From assembly GCA_900491605.1 (NCBI GenBank), contig UESW01004375.1, forward strand, positions 739,538 to 803,537: 64,000 nucleotides of DNA, given 5' to 3'. The translations under genes and the position numbers were made by a program. The stretch comes from Calamus simplicifolius (lineage: Eukaryota; Streptophyta; Magnoliopsida; Arecales; Arecaceae). The notes under the pieces were generated by a model. The model worked only from the letters and a program-made list of their open reading frames with translations, was not told the origin of the DNA and searched no databases. Position 1 is the stretch's first letter; every line of letters begins with the position of its first letter. Below, in pieces: positions 46,801 through 58,565 of the stretch.

Positions 46801-47830
46801 CGGATTCTCGCCATTCCTCTTACTTCCGATCCTTCGGCGGATATTAGGGTATGGCAGAGATCGTGCTCTTCGAGGGCCCCTTCTAGGGACCTTATGAAGG
46901 TTTTTAGGTCTCAGGCCCAGTGTATTGAGGATGTAGCTTGGATCTGGTCGCTCCCTACTCTTCCTCGGGTTCAGTTATTTATTTGGAAGCTGCTATGGGG
47001 CTGTCTTCTGACTACTGCTCTGCTCTCCCGTAGGGGTGTGCCAATCCAGTCGACATGCCCTCTATATGGTTTGGAGGAAGAGTCTATAGATCATGCTATT
47101 TTTATATGTCCTAGAGCCATGCGGATATGGTACTCGATGGGTTATTTTGGTACAGTGGAGGCTTCGGGTTCTCCGCGATCTCTCTTTCTTCATGATCTCT
47201 GCAGGGCCCCTCAGCATAAGCGTGGTCTCTGGGCGGTTACGGCTCATCAGATCTGGATATCTAGAAATATGCTCATCTTATCGAAGGATCTTATTTCTTC
47301 ACATCGGCTTGTGCGGAGGATTAGATCATTGGCTGCGGACTGCGCCCAGGCTTCTCTTTCGGTTGGTTCTGACAATTCTGGCCTCTAGAGATCCCCTGCT
47401 GCTGTGGCAGCGAACCGGCATATGGTTTTTATTTCTTGGGAGCCCCCCCACCAGGATTTGTCAAAATCAACTTTTATGGAGTGTCCGAGTAGATTTGGCG
47501 GTTCTGCTTTCATCATTCGTGGGCCTCAGGGAGATATATTGGCAGTATGTGGTTTCGGCACCCTGAATCCTCTGTTCCTATTACTGAGCTTTATGCTGCT
47601 TGGGCAGGTATTTCTTATGCCTTTCAGATTCTTCAGGCTAATAGGTGTGTTATTGAGGGTGATTCGATGGTGGTCATTGGGTGGTTGAGAAAGAAAAATT
47701 TATCTGAAGCCCCTATTATCCCTATTCTCAGGGATATATGGTCTATCTTGCAGAAAGTTGATACTATCCAGGTACGGCATATATATCATGAAGCCAATGT
47801 GGCGGTTGACTGGTGGCAGCTTTAGTGGCT
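43814..47830 (+). pseudogene. LINE-1 ORF2: endonuclease, RT, RNase H
   Basis: It starts ATG at 43814 (MKILIWNV), the start of the apurinic-type endonuclease. AGDFNCI (about 44217-44240) and SNHCPIL (about 44485-44505) close that domain. RT motifs are NKAPRPDGFP (about 45165-45195), HFRPISLCTTLYKV, MERAYDRLSW, LLQGCPLSP and the catalytic LLFADDCIFLG (45870-45905), which is intact. The long frame 46048-47388 carries the RT end, the zinc ribbon LFIWKLLW...EEESIDHAIFICP and the start of RNase H. RNase H ends near ELYAAWAGISYA, IEGDSMVVIGWL and HIYHEANVAVDW. TAG stops at 43961, 44075, 44677, 45067, 45346 and 45669, a TGA at 43838 and several frameshifts destroy it. Confidence 0.92.
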
Positions 47831-47972
47831 CAGAACGCTGATTATTGGATTTGGAGACAGGGCGACCCTTGTTCTACTGTTTTGCAGCAAATCTTGTATT
47901 CCGATATACCTGGGTTATGTCGTACTAGACTAGTGTGACCGCCTGTTTGTAACAAAAAAAAAAAAAAAAAAA

Positions 47973-48260
47973 CATGCTGCTTTTGATTAGTATATATATT
48001 AGCCACTGAAACAATTATACAATCAAATAAAAATTTCCAACATGAACCTGTAACTCAGATAAATAAAAACATTTTAGCAAATCCACAACTAAATATAATA
48101 TGCCCAAAGTCTTCAATCAAATCTAAATATAATATGCTACTTGGCCAAGTGCCTCGGTCAGGCAGCACCATCTTGCAAAGAATCCTCTCCAATATAAGCT
48201 TCCACCAAAACAGCTTAATTATTAAGAATATAAATAATGACCAAAGTCAATCATAGCTAC
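47973..48260 (-). pseudogene. Older LINE relic, zinc-ribbon part
   Basis: The minus strand near 48075-48225 reads KLFWWKLILERILCKMVLPD then EDFGHIIFSCGFAKMF, matching the plant LINE RT zinc-ribbon pattern (LFIWKLL...L..RG...EE...HAIFICPRA). It lies in correct order with the RNase H relic at 39540-40081, so the plus-strand LINE inserted between them. Confidence 0.8.
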
Positions 48261-49447
48261 CAAGATCACTTAATTGCCCAGCAAGAGCAGCAATAGCTTT
48301 CAAAATATAATTAGTACAGACCTTGAGTAACTGGCTATTATCCCAACATAAAGTATCTACCTAAAGCCCCTTAGATAAAGAAATACAGCATGCCCTTTAG
48401 ACCATGTCTACAAGAAAGATCAAAGATATACTAACATCCTAGCATATCCAAGCATTAATAAGTCTACAAGATATAAACCATCAAGATCAGCAACCTTATT
48501 AAAAATAGCAAGAAAAGAAACCAATGGGATCTCTGTCAACTAGGGATCAAATAACAATTCAATTTGATTGTGATTGGATAATAATTTAATTCGACTGCAT
48601 GATCTTGGAGGCCAAATAAATTTATGTTTGATTAATGCTGCATGCCAGCAAAACATATCGCGACGTAGTATAATACATTAAAGAAAGTGTATATTGAGCT
48701 CAACTAAAAAAATGATTTATTATTATTATTATTTCTAACAGGATTAATGACGATTATATATATAAAGACTTTTTGCTATGGTTTCATAGCCTACTAACTC
48801 ATTCCTTCTTCAAATTTAGGAGAACAAATAGTTTTCCAAGTAATTAAGTATAAGTCTCTCCTATCAGACGATAAGCCCAGAAAAAAGTCCTAATCTCTCT
48901 TTTAAGTTTCTAAAGTATTGGAGAACGTAATGTGATAATAAATATATTGCAATTGAAAATAAATTATATTAAATAAACAAATATTTTGAGAATAAACAAA
49001 TATTCCTAGATTGATATGAAGATTTGAATTTTAATATGTTATGTGAGCAATGAATGTCTCAAACGGCAACCATTATTTTCTTTATATAATGCCTAATATA
49101 ATAACTAAATAACTATTGTTATTCGAATTTTTAGCTATTAAAGCAAACAAGAATCTAGGATTTTGAAACTACTATAATGGCCAATATATATTAACTATGA
49201 TTTTAGAAGCCGATGGAGGTGGAAAAAAGATTAGAGCATGTTTGGTTCTTTAAAATATTTTATTTTTCATTTTTATTTACATAAGAAATAGATAATACCT
49301 GTGAAAATATATTTAGTGATTAAAAATTATAAAGTAATTTTAAAATAATAAAAATTGAAAACTAGATCAAAATGTTGTCACTATTTTTTATCAAAACAAA
49401 CTTGAAACATGTATGAATAACATTCCTTTTAATCTTTTTCACTTATC
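48261..49447 (+). repeat. Duplicated segment B2, right part, and flank
   Basis: 48261-49065 is AT-rich and has no match in unit A; it may be further remains of the older LINE. 49066-49430 aligns with 24600-24975. The LINE target duplication TCACTTATC ends it at 49439-49447. Confidence 0.75.
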
Positions 49448-49509
49448 TTTTTTTTTTTTTGGTACAGGCGGACGATCACACTAGTCTCATGTAAATCAGC
49501 CCAGAAAGG

Positions 49510-52500
49510 TCAGAGTATAAAATTTATAGCAATAAAGAAGGACAGGGGTCGTCCGGCTTCCATATCCACGATCCAGTATGCTGCGCCACTGAAGTAGCCA
49601 CCCAGTCCACTGCCGAATTAGCTTCACGATAAATATGACGGATCTAGGCACAATCAACCTCCCATAGGATAGTCCAAATATCTGTAAGAATCAGATTCGC
49701 AGGGCCAGGGGGGCAATTCTCCTTCTGCAGCCAGGAAATGCCCGACGTGGAATCACCCTCAATCAAAAGCCTCCTAGCATGAAGAATCCGAGCAGCATAA
49801 GAAATACCCGCCCAAGCCCCGTAAAGCTCGAACATGAAAACAGAGGAATCAAGAGTACCAAAACCTCCAGCAGCCAGCACGTCACCATGATGACCACGGA
49901 TGACAAAAGCAAAACCAACAACTCTACGACGGACACTCCCATCAAAGTTGATTTTGACGAACCCTGGAGGGGGCTCCCAGGAAAAGAAAACCGTATGCCG
50001 GTTCACTGCCGAAGCAGCAGGGGATCCCCAGAGGCCAGAGGCATCAAAACCAACACGGGCACAATCCGCCACCAAAGATCTAATCTTCCTCACTATCCTG
50101 AGAGCAGAAATAGAATCATCTGTAAAAATAATCTGGTTTCTGGACAGCCAAATCTGATAAGCCGTGACAGCCCAAAGACCACTCTTCTGCTGAGTATTCC
50201 TACGGAGATCAAGAAGGAAAGAGGAGTGAGGGGAGCCCAAGTCATCCTGCGTAACAGTATAACCCACCATATGCCATATCCGTCTAGCTCTGGGGCAGAT
50301 GAAGATAGCATGCTCAGTAGACTCCTCCTCGAGCCTACACAAGGGACAAATCGACTGGATAGCCATACCCCTCTGAGAGAGAAGGGCACAGGTAGGCAGA
50401 AAATCCCACAGAAGCTTCCAAATAAAAAGCTGAAACCTGGGAAGAGTGGGAAGCTTCCAAATCCACCCCGCATCCTCCACTCGCTGGGGCACAGGCCTGA
50501 ACATCTTCATCAAATCTCTGGTAGGAGCCCTGGAGAGACATGACCTCTGCCATAGCCTAACCTCAGATAAGCAACCAGGAATAAGCGGCATAGAGAGAAT
50601 CCGCCTAGAAAGCTCCACGCTGAAGAATCGGGTGACCGAAGGGAGATGCCAGGCTGGGGGATCACATGAAATCAAATCTTTGACCCTTAAACTAGAAGGG
50701 GCATCAACACTAATAAACAAGGGCCACCAAGAAAGAGGAAGCTCTGAAATCCAGGTATCCTGAATAACATCAATCGATGAACCATCTCCAATCATCCAAG
50801 AGATATTACTCAGAATCTCCTGTCCCAAGCGGCAAACTTCCCTCCAAAAAGAGGAGCATCCCCGAGGCGGACTGATATGCAAGGTAGACGACCAATCTCC
50901 GTACCTAGCACGCATCAGGGTGCTCCAAAAAAATGCAGCTCCAGAAAAAAATCTCGAGGCATGTCTAGCAATAAGGGCATGCCTTCTAACAATGAGGGAC
51001 TGAATCCCAAGACCACCATCTTGGATAGGCATATAGACTGTATCCCAAGATAAAAGATGAATACCGTGACCTTCTTGCATAGACGCCCAGAGAAAGTCTC
51101 TAAAGCATCTCTCGATCCTTTTAAGACAAGTAATCGGAATAGAAGCATTAGACATAAGGTACAGGGGAAGAGAGGAAAGAACCGAGCGAATAATGATAAG
51201 CCTAACCATCATCGATAGGCCAGTGACCTGCCACCCCTCAATCCGCTGACGAACCCTCCTCTCCAGCTCATAAAAGTCAGAGCACCGGGGCGTCTCCCCG
51301 TTATAGGGATCTCCAAATACATAAACATGTCAGTCTGAGTAGTAATACCCGACATATTAACAATGGCTTCCTTGGTGGTCCTAAAGGTCTTCGGGCTAAA
51401 ACATATAGAAGACTTAAGAAAGTTAACCCTCTGTCCCAAAGCCTGACAATAGTGCTGAATAATAGAATAGAATGAAGCCGCATTATGAATAGAGGCCTGA
51501 CCCAGAAGAATACAATCATTAGCGAATAGAAGATGGGAGACCAAAGGGCCCTGTGATGCAGCCCTAAAAGGAGCTTTCCACCGATCTAACTGAGCCTGAT
51601 AGATAGCACATGAAAGATCATCTATGGCCAAAATAAATAGCAGAGGGGATAAAGGGCATCCCTACCGAAGTCCAACAGTGGAGCAAAAGAACTCAGTCGG
51701 ACTCCCATTAATGATCAGAGAAAAATAAGGCCTCTGTATGCAAGCCATAATCCATTCAATAAATAGCCGATCAAAACCGAACTCCTGAAGAGATCGATGC
51801 AAAAAGGTCCAACTCAGTCTATCATAAGCTCTCTCCATATTGAGCTTGACAGCCATAAGGCAGAGGCTAGCCGAAGCTCTTTGGAGATCATGCATAAACT
51901 CCTGAGCAATGAGGACGTTATCTGAAATAGAATGCCCTCTAATAAATGCCCCCTGTTCAGCAGAAATGAGGCGAGTGATCACCAAACTGAGACGACGAGC
52001 TAAAAGACGAGCGCAGACCTTATACAAAGTAGTACATAGACTATTGGGCCGAAAGTGCTGCGGTAGGGATGCATACGAGCGCTTAGGCACCAAAGCAATA
52101 AAGGTCTGATTCCATTCCACTAGTATTTGTTTAGATTGAAAAACTATCTGGATAGCCTGAATGACCTCCTGCCCAACAATATCCCAGTAGTGACGGTAGA
52201 AAAAATGTGGAAAACCATCAGGTCCAGGGGCCTTATCTGGACCCAACTCCCAAAGGGCCTCCCTAATCTCCTCCTCTGTGATAGACCTGACAAGCAAATA
52301 GTTATCCTGGGAAGAAACCTTTCTAGAGTCCGGAACTTGAACAACCGGAGCCCCATCACTAGTGGATTTCGTCCATTTAGACTGGAAAAAGTGAAGAAGC
52401 ATATCCCTGATAGAATGAATATCCTCCTGACGATGCCCCTCATCATCAACAAGCCTCCAAATCCTATTAACAGCTCGCCGCTTCAAAGTTATCTGATGGA

Positions 52501-53585
52501 AGAATCTAGTATTTCGATCCCTGTCACAAATCCACTGAAACCTAGATCTCTGCCACCAATACACCGCCTGCTATCGGAGGAGAGAGTGATGACAAGCAAG
52601 CTTCTCCCAGAGAGAAGAGAGGTCGGAGTCCACCAAAAACCCTTCCTGATCTTCCTTAGTCTGCAAGACCCTAATATCATTTTCAACCAGTTCAACTTGT
52701 CTAACCAAATCCCCCAGCTCCGTCTTATTCCACCTGGACAATCTATGTCTGGCCATCTTAAGACGGCGAGATAACCGATATACAGCATTGCCCCTAACTG
52801 GAAGATGCCAGATCTGAGAAATAATAGTACGAGCAGCAAAGTGGGCAGTCCAAAACTGCTCAAACCTAAACTGCTTACGTTGGTACTGGTCAACCTCCGT
52901 GGAGATCAGAATAGGGCAATGGTCAGAAGCAATCCGAGGAAGATGAGTGACAGTAACAGTAGGTGCATATGAACCCACTGAGCTATACCCAAAGCTTTGT
53001 CCAGCCTTTTCCATACCCGAGCAGACCCCTGACGATTATTACACCAGGTAAATTGTGGACCTGAAAACCCCAAATCCATCAATCCAAAGGAGCTAATGAA
53101 GGATCTAAATTCATTAATATCAATAGAGCCAGTTACCCGTCTGCCCCCGTGTTTTCACTAGCCTCAGTGATACAATTGAAATCCCCTGCTACAATGGAAG
53201 GAAGACCTTGAGCAAAGAGGGAATGCAATTCAGACCACAGAACCCTTCTCTCCCTGTAGTCCGTACTGGCATACACTGCCGATAGAAGCTAGGGGACAGA
53301 AGTACCTTCAGAGACAACAAGACCAATCTGCTGATTGCATTGATGAAATGCATCAATCCGAACAGCAGAGAGATGCCAAATAGCCAAAATTCCTCCCGAC
53401 AGACCAACGGCCTCCACCGCATAAGAGGACCACGATCGAGCAATCTGCTTACGAAACCGGGCCAGACTATCACACGACAGACCAGAAGGATACATATGTC
53501 AAAATGATATAACTAATAATCTACCAAAGGAGGATCGAAAAGAAGGCTTTCGAGCTCCTCTCACATTCCAAAGTAAAATCTTCAT
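49510..53585 (-). pseudogene. LINE-2 ORF2: endonuclease, RT, RNase H
   Basis: It starts MKILLWNVRGARKP at 53585. The endonuclease continues through LSGGILAIWH and ASDHCPIL (about 52900-52930). The frame 51662-52564 gives RDRNTRFFHQ, DKAPGPDGFP, HFRPNSLCTTLYKV, FIRGHSISDNVLIAQE and MERAYDRLSW. RT continues in 51209-51631, where the catalytic box reads LLFANDCILLG: the first catalytic Asp is Asn (codon complement 51518-51520). The frame 49644-51212 (522 codons) gives the RT end, the zinc ribbon and a near-complete RNase H with NFDGSV, ELYGAWAGISYA and IEGDS. NSAVDWVA follows after a TAG at complement 49644-49646. Other TAG stops are at complement 51662-51664 and 52571-52573; frameshifts occur near 51210 and in the endonuclease. 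Confidence 0.94.
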
Positions 53586-55224
53586 TTACAGTCTGGAAGA
53601 GACTGGGACCCATCCTGGTCCTTCAGCATAATACTATCAGTAAGACCTCCTTCCATCAGGATGCCTTCTCCAGACATCTGTGATGAGCAGACTTGCGGGC
53701 CTTCCGCATCAAAACCTGGCTTATCACACTGGGAAGTCTGCGCGAGGATAAGGGAACTGGACCCAGTCCCGAAGGGTCAACAACATTAATCCCCACAGAA
53801 GACCCAGCACCTTTATCAAAAAGTGAACTCGCCTTCTCCTGTCCGCCTTCATGGCAACAGAGCGGGAGAGCAAACCGATCAGAAGACAAGATTTTCGCCC
53901 CCCCCAATTTTAGACAAAGACTTCTTTCCTTTCCCCTTACTCTTCATAGAATTAGAACGAGACCGAGGACCTCCGGTCTGGCTCGCTTCAAGGACCCTGG
54001 GAAAGCATCCCTACAATCCAGTTGGCCAACTACACCCAATTCCAAATCAAGGGTTGCAAAAGGATTCTTGGAGGCAATAGAATGTTTCAGACAATGCTCT
54101 CGGGTTGCTTCATTTAGAGTGAGTAACAGGTCATCCTTAAGTGCCTTATCGGCACAGTCCTCCTGAACCCACCGTGCCAGAAGTCCCGTGGCCCGGCTGC
54201 ATCACAAGATCACTAGAATGAGCCTCAAGCGCCCTGACCACCTTCATGGAAGAGGAAGACCTCCGGCGAGCCACCTTTGCCGGAGTCACCTAGTCCTCTG
54301 AAACTTCCCCCTTACCCAAACGATGCCCGGCCAAAACATTCTGAGGAGCAGAACCAAATCCAAAGACAGATGAGGATGCCCTACTCTGCGCCTTCCCCCC
54401 CTCGGTCGACTGAGGACCTGAGACAACCCTCTGTTGCCTCACAGCAGCAAGCCACGGTCCGAAAGCAGAGAAGAAGCAAGGCTGTCCTCATCTGACCTCG
54501 CCGGAAAAGCACACGATCCTCCCAAATGCAACGAACCACACCTCAGACAGATCCCCTGAAGATTTTCATATGCAAATTGCTGCCAGAACAGCTGATTGAA
54601 CCCTTGAATTCGAACTCCTAGCCGAAGAGGACGACGAAGGTCCACTCGGATACAGGCCCTGGCAAAAGCTCCCCTGTTCTTCGCCAGCGTCAGGATCAGC
54701 ATAGATGAAATCTCCCGCCGATGCCAGAAAAGACTTGAGGAAATCCAACTTCCAAAACTCCAGAGGGAGATTCGGCAACCTCACCCACACCATCGCCGAT
54801 GGGATAGAGTCCTCAGCTGGAGTAAATTCCGGCCGCCATGACTTAGTCGCAATCACTTGGCCGTTAATTACCCACGGACGCTGCAACACCAGATCACAAG
54901 CTTCTGATGATTCAAATCAGAACACATGGCATCAAAATGCCATACTGACAGGAATAATAGCTCCAGAAACTCTAGCGCGTCTGAATTCTCTGATGAAGGC
55001 TTCAGCTGGAACCCACTTGTTGAAGGAGCGCGCAAGGACAGCCTTTTGCTGCCATTCTACCATCTCAGCTTGGAGATCCGCCTCCGACATAGTCACCACG
55101 TCAGGGAACAAAGCCTCCAGTCGCGCGACCTCAGCCGGCGATGGAGCTGAAGTGACCCAGACAAACCCGTATCCGCATACCTTCTCCCAGGAACCCAGCC
55201 ATCAGCAGCCGAATCCGACGACAT
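53586..55224 (-). pseudogene. LINE-2 ORF1
   Basis: It starts ATG at 55224 (MSSDSAADG), frameshifts near 55150, and continues with PAEVARLEALFPDVV. The part 54566-54889 has RPWVINGQVIATKSWRPEF and MVWVRLPNLPLEFW. The frame 54439-54702 carries the zinc knuckle GICLRCGSLHLGGSC. The C-terminal half is low-complexity and ends at the ORF2 start, where AAATGA lets the ORF1 stop and the ORF2 start overlap. The short CX2CX3HX4C knuckle is shared with the sister LINE. Confidence 0.85.
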
Positions 55225-55383
55225 AGAGGAAGAAGGGATGGCCGAGAGGACGATCGGAGCAGAGGAGAAGAAAAAAGCACCGAAAAAAACACCGGGAGAT
55301 TGAAGAAGGGATGGAAGCACGAATTTTAAAGCTCGGCCAAAACACTCTTCGACGGTATTAAAAGGAGAAGTTGTTGAAGTTTC

Positions 55384-55900
55384 TCACTTATCCTTTTAAA
55401 ATGCAACACTTCAAAAATAAAAAATAAAAAGAATAATTTTTATCCTCATTGATCAAGTTCAATAGATTTTTTTTTAAAAAAAATAGAAAATATTCTTGAA
55501 AATTAAATACAATCTTATTTACCAAACAAATTAAGGAGAGTCACGATCGTGGTGATAGTAGTTCTTGCTTTTCTTTCAGCAATGGTAGCTAGTGGCGTGG
55601 ACGATTCATTGCACCCGGACTTGGGTCATTAAGAGGATGACATCTATTATTAGCATGTGGACTTTGGAAGGAGGAAAAAGGGGAAGCCCTTCATTGATGC
55701 AACGTTCCAAATTGACCACCACCTTCAGTGGTACAGCTGTACACGGCTTCCTCGAATCGGTCTAACTTTCCTGACTCGCTAATACCAAGCAATTGTCGAG
55801 GTCACGAGAGGATTGGTTCAAATACGGCGTACTTTCCATAAGAGGGAACACGTTGACGAGTAGGCCGACATGACTGAGTTAGTATATTCCGGTTAGATTG
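55384..55900 (+). repeat. Duplicated segment B2, far right part
   Basis: It aligns with 24930-25400, best over 55610-55880 (GACTTTGGAA, GTTCRAATACG, GTAGRCCGACATGAC). Both copies lack a shared open frame, which argues against a gene. Confidence 0.8.
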
Positions 55901-56019
55901 TCTTGGTCGGTCCGGTCGGAGAGAACCAGCATCCGAGCGCGTTCCCACGGGACACTCTCGTTTAGGGCATATATACAGACACAACTTTGAGATGATGTAT
56001 GATCCTCTCTTTTTACGTG

Positions 56020-56064
56020 AGTTTTGATAGCAAGATCCGAATAACATATGCATTATTGAAAATT

Positions 56065-56129
<65 letters not shown>

Positions 56130-56335
56130 CTTTTTTTTTTCTTAACTACATGAGCCAACTACATGAATTTACTTCCTCCACTCTATTTTGATAGCAAGAT
56201 TCGAATAACATATGCATTGAAAATTATCAAATATATATATATATATATATATATTCAACTCAATTCAACTAAGCCTTTTTTTTTTTCAACTACATGAGAC
56301 CAGCTATATGAATCTACTTCCTTCACTCTACTTTA
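56020..56335. repeat. 155-bp tandem duplication with TA runs
   Basis: The block TTTTGATAGCAAGAT-CGAATAACATATGCATT...AAATTATCA followed by a TA run and ACTACATGAG...CTTCCTYCACTCTA occurs twice, at about 56026-56180 and 56182-56335. The first TA run spans 56068-56128, the second 56230-56254. Confidence 0.88.
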
Positions 56336-56867
56336 GTTAGGACTAAGTTGATACTCAAATTATAAATAGTTATATTTTTTTAATTATTTTTATCCATATT
56401 AGCTTAGGTCTATCTCTACCTCCATTATTATCATGCATTATTAAAAGATCGCTCTTTTTTTAACTAAAGTATTTAAAGGTTTTTATTGTATATGTTCAAA
56501 TCATCATTTCTGGTATGCGTTTATTTCTAATTCTATCTTTTAAAGTTTTATAACATACCCATCTTAACATGCGCATCTTAACATGCAAAATATATATATA
56601 ATTTTTTTAAAAAGAACTAATAATAATAATAATAATAAAATTTTAGTTTTAAATTAGTTGAAGAATTATAACTTCAAATAAAATAGTAACGGAGCAAGAA
56701 TAAAATATTACCATTTCTTGGTATAGGATTTTCTTTTGATTATAGTTTTGTAGTTGTGTTTTTCTTTTAAAAGCCTCCATTAGGTTATTCTTGAGCAACT
56801 CAAATTCAGCTAAAAATCAAATGGATTTGCTTTTAAGTTTGGCTCACCTGTAGAATAACTGAGCTTA
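56336..56867. other. AT-rich stretch, no gene seen
   Basis: Only short frames. A trinucleotide AAT run lies near 56620-56640. Nothing else recognised. Confidence 0.5.
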
Positions 56868-57384
56868 AGATAGGACTACTTTCCTTAAACTTATTTTGAT
56901 TAACCAAATTGACTCGAGCCGATGAAGAGTATTTCGATGCATCAAGTCATTGGAATGGGTTCAATAAAATTCCAAACTCATTCTAACGTATTGGGTTCCT
57001 TGATTGAACCGCACCTATATTTGAATCTAGTGCAAGATGGGGTAAGAATAGGCTATCCATTCTATTGAAAGACTAATAATACAACAAATAATAAGTTGAG
57101 CTAATTCAGGGGTCTTTTTTTTATTCATCAAATAAGTTATATTTTTGATCCAGATCCAGTTTAGTGAATAAAAAAATTAAGATGGGCTTGCAGCTACGCC
57201 AGTCAAGTCCTTGGGTAAATCGACCTACCTGCAGTCCTACTCGATCATCGTTTGAAATCTTAGAGCTTGGAAAGTTTTTGTACATCGTTTCGATATAGGA
57301 TGGTTTTACATTGAACGTAATTATTTATCTACACATGAATCTGCGCATCAATGATGCAGAACTTATGAACGAGTTTCAAATATA

Positions 57385-58207
57385 CACTATCAGAAATTAA
57401 CCTTTCAGCGAGGAATAAAATCCCTTGGTGAAAGTCAAAAATCCTTTGATGAAGAGTTTCACCGAGAGATTTTCAAGAAAAATTCATCCCTTGGAATATA
57501 TGATGTTGATGAAAATCTCCCTCAAAAATTTCTTAATAATTATTGAGGGATCAATCATTTTTTCTTGGTAAAAAATTCATCACTGATTACCAAGGGATTT
57601 ATTGAGGAAATGAGCATCTTACCATTGTACCAATCTATTGTTGTATTAAAAGTTTGGAGTATTTTTCCTAATAAAGCGTGGAAGGGGTTACGCCAATTTA
57701 ATCGTTAGCAACAAAGGGTCTAAGCCCAGAATTTTGATAAGATATGAACGAGTTAGAAAGAGAGGTAGGAATAAAGGAATTTTTTTTGGGTTTAATTAAT
57801 GGTATTAAAAATTAATTCATAATATTAATTTTACTTATTACTTTTTTTTTATGCTTGGCATATCCTAGGTACATGATTTTAAAATCACTAAGAGATTTCT
57901 AAGAAAAAATTCCTTTCTAATATCACTTTTTTTATATAAAAAAATCTTACCAGCACCAAAGGATTTATCCCTTAGTAAATCTTTAAATGATCGAACTTTG
58001 CTTATAAATTTCTTACTAAAAATTATTTAAATAATCACTCATCCATTCATTATAGATTATTACCAAAGATTTTTAAAAAAAAATTATTAAAAAAATATAT
58101 TGTCAGCAAATTTCTTAGATATTTTTTATTGAAATTAAAAATATATATTTTAAAATTTCTTTCTAATCTTTTGATAATTTTTAAGAAACATATTTCTTGA
58201 TGACGTG
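57385..58207. mobile_element. CACTA-like non-autonomous DNA element (candidate)
   Basis: It starts CACTATCAGAAATTAACC, close to the plant CACTA terminus. The first 250 bp hold repeated motifs such as CCCTTGGTGAAA, CCTTTGATGAAG and CCAAGGGATTTATTGAGG in both orientations, like subterminal repeats. The right end near 58190-58207 (ATTTCTTGATGACGTG) is a poor inverted match. No transposase. It lies in an insertion absent from unit A. Confidence 0.45.
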
Positions 58208-58388
58208 AAAGGCTGATTGATAAATTTATATAGATAAATCATCGTGTTCAGGGTGGCTTGCATTGGAGTAGCGTACAAAGACTTTTTCCCTTCAAGGTTA
58301 TAATTTCTCGGAGACGTGGCCCATTAGCATACGGACCCTTAGTTTCCAACAAGCAATTGGGGACCATGCCACCTAATCTCACTCATGG

Positions 58389-58390
<2 letters not shown>

Positions 58391-58429
<39 letters not shown>

Positions 58430-58565
58430 GAACGATCACACCAGTCTAGCGTGAATCAAACTCAACATATCGAAGTACAATATCTGAGATAAGATTATAG
58501 GATAAAAAACATCCGATCTTCAGGACCAAAAGCCAGAGCACTGGACCATCCGGGAAGCTACCTAA
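58391..58565 (-). mobile_element. 5'-truncated LINE tail insertion
   Basis: A T run of about 38 bp (58391-58428) is followed by ACGAACGATCACACCAGTCT, matching the 3' end of the minus-strand LINE (GACGATCACACTAGTCT at about 49470), and by 100 bp of similar texture. TCATGGCTT occurs at both sides (58383-58391 and 58566-58574), the target duplication. Unit A lacks it. Confidence 0.82.

Larger units (their letters stand above)
40091..47972 (+). mobile_element. L1-type LINE, full length but dead (plus)
   Basis: Non-LTR retrotransposon with 5' UTR, ORF1, ORF2 and a poly-A tail at about 47954-47972. It is flanked by AAAACATGC on the left (40082-40090) and after the tail (about 47969-47977, overlapping the A run), a typical LINE target duplication. 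Without the solo LTR at 41653-43577 it is about 6 kb. It lies inside an older antisense LINE relic. Domain order in ORF2 is endonuclease, RT, zinc ribbon, RNase H, the plant L1 layout. Several stops and frameshifts show it is dead. Confidence 0.92.
49448..55383 (-). mobile_element. L1-type LINE, full length but dead (minus)
   Basis: Sister of the LINE at 40091-47972, in the opposite orientation. The plus-strand T run at 49448-49460 is its poly-A tail. TCACTTATC flanks it at 49439-49447 and 55384-55392. ORF1 and ORF2 abut at 53585. The unit A copy (about 24915) has no insertion at this site. Stops are fewer than in the plus-strand sister, so it may be slightly younger or less methylated. Confidence 0.94.

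Noticed and set aside
49779..50543. Plus-strand frame of 254 codons
   Set aside because: Shadow of the minus-strand LINE ORF2, which carries the recognisable RNase H and zinc ribbon.
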